Origin: Hydractinia symbiolongicarpus
Lineage: Eukaryota; Cnidaria; Hydrozoa; Anthoathecata; Hydractiniidae
Length of the DNA: 64,000 nucleotides
Assembly (NCBI RefSeq): GCF_029227915.1
Contig: NC_079877.1
Location: 19,927,851 to 19,991,850, forward strand
Direction: 5' to 3'
The stretch's first letter is position 1; the number at the start of each line of letters is the position of its first letter. Position numbers and translations under genes: made by a program. The notes beneath the pieces are model-generated. The model did no database searches and was not told where the DNA came from. It worked only from the letters and a program-made list of their open reading frames with translations. This document shows positions 56,956 to 64,000 of this stretch, piece by piece.

Positions 56956-59819
56956 CTACTGTGTATATATCTGGTAAATATGTTGTTTGGAATTTGTTAT
57001 TTCTAACACCCCTATGAAGACTTGGCTGTTAACTTTGATTGGGATTGTAGGACGGCAATGTTTGTCAGCGGTTTGTTTTGCATTGTGGGTGTAAGTATCA
57101 TGGTTACGTTTGACGGTGTCGTACTGTGGTGACGTTTTGTTGTTCATTGTCGGTATTCCTGTGTTGATTTCACGACCAAAAAATAATGTTGAAGGTTTTT
57201 TGTTAGTTGCTGGATGAACGCAGTTTCTGTAATTCAGGAGCATTGATCGTAAGGTATCTTTCCAGTCGGTACCAGCGTCGAATGAGTGACGGATTAATTT
57301 ACTCAAGTTTGGCATAAAACGCTCTGCTTGCCCGTTGCTTCTGGGCCAATAAGGAATTGAACTGTCATGTACAATACCACGTGATTTAAAAAATAGATCA
57401 ATTTCATGACTGTCCCAAGGGGGTCCATTACCGTTTTTATCATTTCGGGATAACCAAAAATTGAAAAGAGATTATCAAGGCGAGTAGATACAATATTGAA
57501 CGTCGTAGATTTCATAAATTCAACAATCGGGAACTTCGAAAATAATTCTGTAATTACTAGAATTTTCTCACCTGTCGGTAAATTACCACGGCTGCAATGT
57601 GACCATGGTGATGTCGGTAATTCGGTCATTTGTACAGGTGTTGGTTTGTTGTGTCTCCCTATCTTTTGACATGATGGACATGATTGAATGAGATTTTCGA
57701 TGTCTCTGTCCATGTTGTACCAATAAACTTTGCAACGTAGCAAACTTTTTAATTTTACTATACCAAGACATGAACGATGTGCTATTTCCATGATTTCCTG
57801 CACTAATGATTTCTATAATAATAAATATATAAATAAACGGAATAAATAAACGATTTCTACGTAATATAATACCATTAACTTCACAAAATTCTTCTTTATA
57901 AACTTCATATTTTTGTAACGATGACCATTTGTCGGATGTAAGTGCTTTACGTATTTCTTGAATTTCGTCATCATTTTCTGAGGCTGTGCGTATTTCATTT
58001 AACGACATAGAGTGTGGTACGGAATTATTTGTAATAAAATTTGCATATTCATTTGTAATGTTTTCACCAGTTGGAGCATTGTTACGTATTCTACTAATCT
58101 AATCAGCAATATTTTTCGCACCTTGTTTATAAATAATATCAAATCGGTAACTTTGAAGTTTCATCTGCCATCTTTCGATTCGCGGCGTAGCTCTAGTACG
58201 TGATGTTAAAATAAACTTTAACGGATTATGATCAACTATAACTGTAAATTCTGCATGATATAAATAAACATGCCATTTTGAAACAGCGTGGACTACGGCT
58301 AAACTTTCTTTTTCAGTAACTGAATATTTTTGTTCAGTTTGAGATAATGCACGAGAGGTGTAACAGACAGGTTTTGGATGTCCTTCGTCATCCGGTTGTA
58401 AAAGAATACCAACAATAGCATAATTGCTAGCATCGACCCACAATGTTATCGGTTTACGGGGATCGAAAAAGGATACAACGGTACTAGAAGTTAGCTGAGA
58501 TTTTAACATTTGAAATGCCTGTTCATGGCGATCTGTCCATGTAAATTTTACATCTTTCTTTACCAATTCGCGAAGAGGGGTAGTTTTCTCGGAAAAGTTC
58601 TGAATAAAGCGGCTCATGTAAGTACAGAGTCCTAAAAATGATTTTAACTCACTTACGTTTGTTGGTGCATTTGCATTTGACAAGCACTGGACTTTTTCTG
58701 GTTCTGGACGGATACCACTTGATGATAAAATAATACCAAAAAATGATATAGTACTTTTACCAATTAAGCATTTACTACCATTTACTTTAAACCCATGAGC
58801 TTTCAAACGTTTAAACAATTTACTTAATAGTTCTTTGTGTTCATGAATTTTTTCGAGTAGACTATCATGTCGTCGCTGATGCACTTGACTCCATGTAAAT
58901 CACTGATTTTTGATTGCAAACATTGTTGAAATATATCGCCGGCATCATTAATTCCATATATTAAACGATTGAACTTGTAAACACCTTCGTCGATAATAAA
59001 ACTTGTTAATTTACTTTATTCTTCATCTAACTCGATTTGAGTATACGCTTCACGTAAGTCTATTTTACTAAACACGTTTGAATCTCCGATTTCGTCGATA
59101 AGCGAATCAACTGTAGGAAATGGATATTTTTGTCGTACGATAGCTTTGTTGATCTCACGAGCGTCGAGACATATTCGGATATCACCATTTCATTTTGGTG
59201 TAACGACAATATTACTTAACCATTCTTGAGGTGAATCGACTTTGCTTATTGAACCATCTTTTTCCATCGATTCGATCTTTTCTTTGATAGCTTTGCGAAG
59301 TTGATACGGTTGACGTCGAAGTCGTTGTTGTATAGGACGGACATTTTCGTTGATTTTTAGTTTACATTTATAATTTAAAAATTTTCCTTTTCTATGACAT
59401 AAACATTGGAATTTTTCGCAGATTTTTCGATAATCGTTCGGTACATTTTGGAAGGCGTTGTCTTTAATTTTCTGATTGGCTGATACGTTATTGACATTGT
59501 TAATTTGAAGCAACTTTAAATCATTGGCTGTTGAGTAGCCAATCAGATTACCAGCTGATTCTTTATGGATTACGTAAACAGGGGCGGTAACAATAGTGAA
59601 TTCCCTTTCTATTGTTGGATGAAAGAAACCAAGCATTTTCAGTGGTTTTCGTACACCATACGGAAATATATTCTTTTTCGCACGTTTTAATTGAAGAGTA
59701 CGATGGCCCCGAGGTGTCACTGGGTCCTTCTCAAAATTCAACGAGACCTTCCCATTTTTACTCAGACCTTCCCAATTTTTGACTCGGACCTTCCCAATTT
59801 TTGACTCAGACCTTCCCAA
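56956..59819 (-). pseudogene. Ty3/gypsy-type retrotransposon pol, degenerate
   Basis: Fragments in order: end of a protease region and RT start (59819-59190; RPIQQRLRRQPYQLRKAIKE, EWLSNIVVTPK); RT core with an altered active site (ISDDM near 58870) and a frameshift; RT thumb and RNase H (58884-58099; LWVDASNYAIVGILLQ, HNPLKFILTSR); then integrase with its H2C2 zinc finger (57803-57303; CPSCQ) and C-terminal part (57315-56956; LLNYRNCVHPATNKKPSTLFFGRE). Multiple frameshifts and stops make it dead. LTRs and gag were not found. Confidence 0.85.
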
Positions 59820-59905
59820 TTTTGACTGAAACCACCTGAATTTTCAGCTGAGACCTTCTCAATTTTCCAGCAAGACCATATCAGTTTGGATTCAGACCTT
59901 CTCAA
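59725..59905. repeat. ~25-bp minisatellite
   Basis: ACCTTCCCAATTTTTGACTC-type units repeat about six times with changes, overlapping the edge of the gypsy remnant. Confidence 0.85.
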
Positions 59906-60143
59906 AATTCTGAAAATAAGTTTTGCTAACGCATATCACAAAAAAAAATGCGATAAACAAAGAAAGTCAGATGCGACATCAGCATACAGCAGCAACTACA
60001 CTGTGTATGTGCACAAAATGGATTTGATACCTTGTTTATCCGATCAAGAGAAACCATTGGATGACCTGATTAATGACTATTTTATTGGTGGGTACACTTA
60101 TGAAGAAATTCGAAAATTTCTTCATAAGTGTACCCACCAATAA
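59886..60143 (+). pseudogene. Truncated N-terminus of an integrase/transposase-like gene
   Basis: 85 residues. LDDLINDYFIGGYTYEEIRKFL resembles the helix-turn-helix start (YF..G..Y.EI...L) of animal proteins with an integrase-core domain. The frame stops inside the right arm of the perfect hairpin, whose turn falls exactly in this motif, so the gene appears broken by an inverted duplication. The first ~40 codons overlap the minisatellite and may not be original. Identification is tentative. Confidence 0.45.
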
Positions 60144-60144
60144 A
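60081..60144. repeat. Perfect hairpin, 30-bp arms, 4-base loop
   Basis: 60081-60110 and 60115-60144 are exact reverse complements around CGAA. No mismatch was found by eye. Confidence 0.97.
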
Positions 60145-60389
60145 TTGATATGCTAAAACGTCTTCGTTTCTTAAGAATGTTAAGTGTAGTGCAGTATTGT
60201 TAAAGTATCAATTCATTTTCACAAATCACTTTTTGTATATTTGTAATACATGAAAAATTTTGCAAGATCAAGACAATACCATGGGATAATACCTATTTAT
60301 TTCAAATAACGGAACAACATTGTAAAAGTTCTGTACAAAATGGGCTACTGGCAAACTCGAAGGGTATAGGGAACAAAATTACATGCAAA

Positions 60390-60580
60390 AAAGAATCTGA
60401 AATCTTTTAGCCTGCAAGGGCTTTTCATTTCATTTCAAATTAAGTAGAATCGATTTGAATCGTACATACTAAAAAGGATAACACCCTAGAACAAGCTAGA
60501 ACAATCTGGAACAACCTAAGAACAACCTATAACAACCTAAGAACAATCTGGAACAAGCTAGAACAACCTAAGAACATCAT
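60390..60580. repeat. Dispersed repeat ending in a TAGAACAA(G/C)C minisatellite
   Basis: TCGTACATACTAAAAAGGATAACACC leads into ~10-12-base units TAGAACAAGC / CTGGAACAAC. The same order occurs at 61430-61497 plus 63725-63810, the latter split by a hAT element. Confidence 0.8.
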
Positions 60581-61060
60581 CATCATCATCATTCTCGGCT
60601 TAACGTCCGTTTTTCATGCTAGCATGGGTTGGACGTGGTATAATAATGACCCTTTTCCAAGTTGATCTGGACTGTGTTAGATCTAAACTCAACTTCCTCT
60701 GTATCAAGTCTGTCCTTATAACCTCCTGCCAAGTCTTTCTCGCTCTGCCTCTGGGCTTTCCCCAGGAACTATCAAGTCTATACACTTTCTTACCCAATTA
60801 TGCCCCTCCATTCTTTCCAAGTGCCCCAGCCAATTCTATCTTCTTATCTGGATAACATCTTTAATTCTACGGAGACTTAGCCTGCTTCTTAGCTCATCTG
60901 AACTCTTTCTGTCTCTAAGACTGGCGTTACACATCCACCTAACCATTCTATATCATTCCTTTCTAAACGGTCAAGATCTTCCTGCTTCACTGCCCATGTC
61001 TCCTTACCGTACAACATAACACTTCTTACACAGGCCTCATACAACCTACCTCAATTGACA
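60580..61060 (-). mobile_element. RTE-like LINE, 3' end
   Basis: The minus strand ends ...CATGCTAGCATG...CGTTAAGCCGAGAATGATGATGATG, an (ATG)n tail, and encodes a LINE C-terminal segment (GKPRGRARKTWQEVIRTDL, LDLTQSRSTWKR). Upstream sequence encodes degraded RT C-terminal parts. It inserted in the minisatellite tail of the neighbouring repeat. Confidence 0.8.
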
Positions 61061-61429
61061 AGACTCTGCTAGTCAACAAAGGAAGTAACTCTCTGAACTT
61101 TTTCCAAGCAGAACCTATCCTTCAAGCTTGGAACATTTTCCAACACCCCCTTCACTGCCCAACATATTACCTAAGTAACAGAAGTTCGCAACTATCTCTA
61201 ACGAGCCACTGTTGTACATCATTGAAGCTGGAAATACTTCGTTCTCTATAATCTGCCAAAATATTTCGCATAACTGTAATAATACTCCTTATCGCCTTAA
61301 CCAATATAAACAGGCACAAGTCCTAATACCGGCCAATCTGAGGAAAACGTTGTTTTATAAATAGACAAGGTTTAAGGTTTTAAGGTTTGATACACATCTA
61401 TGGTGGCCGAGCGTTATCACGATAAATTT
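61061..61429. other. Non-coding stretch, probably more decayed LINE
   Basis: No intact ORF. It continues in style from the RTE-like fragment, but no motif was recognised. Confidence 0.4.
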
Positions 61430-62854
61430 TACAGAAAAATAATTTACTTTTCATACTTATTTCATTCAAATCGCGTACATACTAAAAGGGTAACACCCAG
61501 GGTCGGATGGAGGTATAAGCAAGATAAGCGCGCGCTTACTTTCAAAAACGTAGAGAAAAAGCCCGCACGCGTCTCGTGTGTATAGTTTTCCTTGTAATTT
61601 TTAGGCAGTCTGGTAAGGAACTTGTGTTTTTGCATATTGCGCTTATTCACTTTCCCAAACAAAGTAGATAGATACTCCTCTGAGCAAGCGAAACGAAAAG
61701 CAACTTTGCTTTCTCGCTTATTAAAGAATAAGCAAGAAAGCGTGTCAAAGTTGATATATTTGCTTTTTTGCATGGAGAGAATGCGGAGATGAAAAACTAC
61801 TTTGCCATCGCGTATAAGCAAATAAGCAAAAAAAGGCAAGGTAGACAGAATTTCTTAACCGTAACAAGATGAATGCAAACAGTCCACGTTGTTCGTGTTT
61901 ATAACCAATCAACCAAAGATGGACGGTAGAGGTAGTGTGAACTTTTAGGTTTCTGGATGTCTTTTTTACTATTTCTTATGAATTTCAAGTACCCAGTGTA
62001 TAGTTTATTCCCTAAGCTAAATTATCAGATTTTTTTTTGGCTTGAGAAAATTATTTTAAAGTAGCTAGCTAGCTAGCTAGGTTTCTCTGCAAAAATATCT
62101 ATATATAGTGAATGAGATACTTATTTATTATTCACTATAGTAGCTGAGAATGTGTGTACACTAAGTTCTTTCACTGATCCTGTTCTGTATGAAACTTCTG
62201 GTGCTATATTTTTTCAACAAAATGAGTTTGTAGCTACTGCTTTGTCTTAATAATAAACAAATCAAAAGAAAAATACACTCAAAATAATTCTGAAGTGTTC
62301 ATGTGGTGCTTTATTTGTTATTTTATACCTAGTAAGATACACTAGTGGTTGTATTTTGAGAGAATATTGAGTCAGTATGATGAGTAGAAACAGAGCTGTA
62401 TTAAGGATGGAAAACGTATCCATCAATTTTCAAGCCAGGTCACCGTAGTGGTGGACCAAGACTACTTGACATATGTTATATAGCTATAACAATATGGACA
62501 GAAAAAATCTTACCAATCTTACTAATATTTTTTATTTCATAACTACCTTTCTATCTGATGTATTTTTTTGTTATGCAGTGTCAGTGGAGATGGTAACTCT
62601 CTTTACAGATCTATTTCTGTGTTGCTGATTTGCGATGAAACCCTGGCTTTAAGAATTTTGATCAACCGCTTGACAATATTTTTGTGCAATGTTTATCGGA
62701 TGGTTGTGATGTGTATACAAAGACCAAGTCAAGAGAACTGGCCATAATTGAGTAAGCAAAATGTGTTTCAAAGTCCTTCATTTGGTCATCATTTAATGTG
62801 TGTTTTATCAATTTTTAATGTAGTTGAGGTATATTAATTTTACTAAATGCCTAA

Positions 62855-62928
62855 ACTCCCGTGATCAAATGGTATGATGTTTATGATACAATTTCGTAAA
62901 AGGTTCAGGTTCGATTCCTGACAGGAGT
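62855..62928 (+). tRNA. tRNA-like sequence, probably a pseudogene
   Basis: It folds with an acceptor stem ACTCCCG/CAGGAGT (one mismatch), D arm ATCA/TGAT, and a perfect T arm TCAGG-TTCGATT-CCTGA. The anticodon arm is 21 nt instead of 17 and lacks U at position 33 in either fold, so it is unlikely to be functional. It lies inside the hAT element. Confidence 0.4.
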
Positions 62929-63226
62929 AAACTATATGTGATGCAGGCAGTACCTTTAAAATTTGTGTCACTCTATATATTTTTTTAATTTTGTAGCATC
63001 CTATTAAAACCACCTATCAAAGCTTATGATATAAACAAATGGACAATTTATTCAACACAATTGTTGAGCCAAGGAGAGGTGTTGCTGGTGTTTCTGTGAA
63101 GGTATTTTGATTTAACTAGAAGGTTAAGTTTAAAGAATTCCTGCAATTGTTTGCGAGTGATATTTCGGCCCATAGTAACATGTGACTAGTTAGATATGTG
63201 GGGGATATTTTGGAAAAACTATCAAG

Positions 63227-63471
63227 GTGCTCTACCAACAGATATCACCTCTTCTTAAAACCACAAATAGGTACACATTTCCATCAATCTGTGAAGTTTT
63301 GAGAATTTTGGCTACAATTCCTGGAACCTCATGCACTTGTGAGAAAAGTATCTCTGCGAAACACAATGTTGGAGGAAAGGTTGAGCAGCCTAGCAGTTAT
63401 CATGTTTAACAGGTCAATCACTGTGATCTCTAATGAAGTGATAGATGAGTTTGCTGAACAGAATAAGAGAT
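63227..63471 (+). pseudogene. hAT transposase C-terminal dimerisation region
   Basis: FPSICEVLRILATIPGTSCTCEKS matches the hAT dimerisation signature (yP.l..lr.lLaiP.ssa..ER.FS). After a one-base shift it continues LRNTMLEERLSSLAVIMFNR...NEVIDEFAEQNKR and a stop at ~63469-63471, the typical end. The catalytic core upstream is missing. Confidence 0.8.
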
Positions 63472-63724
63472 AAAGGCTTTTTGAAATATATATACTTGCT
63501 GATTGATTTATACATAGTTTACATGTTTTATATATTTTAGCTATATATTTTTTATGTATATTGTTACTTATTGTACTTTTTAACGCTGGAAAAAGCCTGA
63601 ACAAGGTGATAAATTTTGTTACTATTAGGTCCGCCCATTTGGCGTATTTTAACGCCCATTCTGGGCGGTAATCTCCCAAAAATTTTTTTTGCTTAGTTAC
63701 ATATAAAACCTCGATCCGACCCTG

Positions 63725-64000
63725 ACACCCTAGAACAAGCTAGAACAACCTGGAACGATCTAGAACAAGCTAGAACAAGCTAGAACAACCTAGAACAATC
63801 TAAGAAATATACCAACCAAAAATATAAGACTCTAATCTCTGTATCGATTCTGTAAATAAATCTGGGTTTTTTACAAGAATATTTCCGCCATGTTTCCCGC
63901 TCGCTAAGTTATGGGAGATTCTCTTAGTTTAGTACAACAACAGCATAAACCGTCCCGGTATTTCTACCCCAAAAGTCCAATATCAGCATTTAGCTAGAAC
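63725..64000. repeat. Minisatellite continuation and flank
   Basis: TAGAACAAGC-type units run to ~63808, then ordinary AT-rich sequence to the window end with no gene seen. Confidence 0.7.

Larger units (their letters stand above)
61498..63724 (+). mobile_element. hAT-like element, internally deleted
   Basis: Inverted ends CAGGGTCGGAT(G/C)GAGG are at 61498 and 63724. A hAT dimerisation-domain remnant lies near the right end. ACACC borders both sides (61493-61497 and 63725-63729), a 5-base duplication by eye rather than the usual 8. It interrupts a TAGAACAAGC-type repeat. Most of the transposase is gone. Confidence 0.75.

Overview
This is AT-rich animal nuclear DNA: intron-bearing genes, GT-AG splice sites, and dense eukaryotic transposons with no bacterial features. 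The mix (jitterbug-type filamin, Polinton, Helentron with a fused endonuclease, DIRS, Harbinger, hAT, a TTAA element with a P2X7-like domain) suggests a cnidarian, perhaps a hydrozoan. That placement is an inference.

Two host genes can be assembled exon by exon with consistent phase. On the + strand (10482-17759) a 12-exon gene encodes a ~1124-residue filamin with three calponin-homology domains and eight filamin Ig repeats. An extra exon at 16331-16379 looks like an alternative start for a short form with only the last two repeats. On the - strand (30026-19873) a 12-exon gene encodes a ~531-residue leucine-rich-repeat protein. Its 4.5-kb first intron holds nested transposons. The two genes converge at about 18-19.9 kb.

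The rest is mostly mobile or repetitive DNA. 1-10 kb: a 129-bp satellite and a 1.8-kb TIR element with a MULE/ZSWIM-like DNA-binding gene. 25.9-29 kb: LINE pieces split by a TTAA-flanked element. 30-31.8 kb: a Harbinger-type terminus and the end of a DIRS-like element. 32.6-39.5 kb: a large Helentron (- strand) whose protein starts with a 2A peptide and a cysteine-protease-like domain and ends with a Pif1 helicase fused to an AP-endonuclease-like domain; one frameshift separates its two long ORFs. 40-45 kb: a TTAA MITE, a tRNA-derived SINE and a 1-kb perfect ATCT array. 45.1-48.2 kb: a ~740-bp tandem family rich in TGACGTCA. 48.2-55 kb: a decaying half-Polinton (PolB, packaging ATPase, small ORFs; no capsid, protease or integrase seen). 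55.2-64 kb: a Harbinger MITE, a degenerate Ty3/gypsy pol, a 30-bp-arm perfect hairpin, an RTE-like LINE end and a gutted hAT.

All identifications are from reading translated sequence and motifs by eye; no database search was run. Exon borders rest on splice consensus plus phase agreement.
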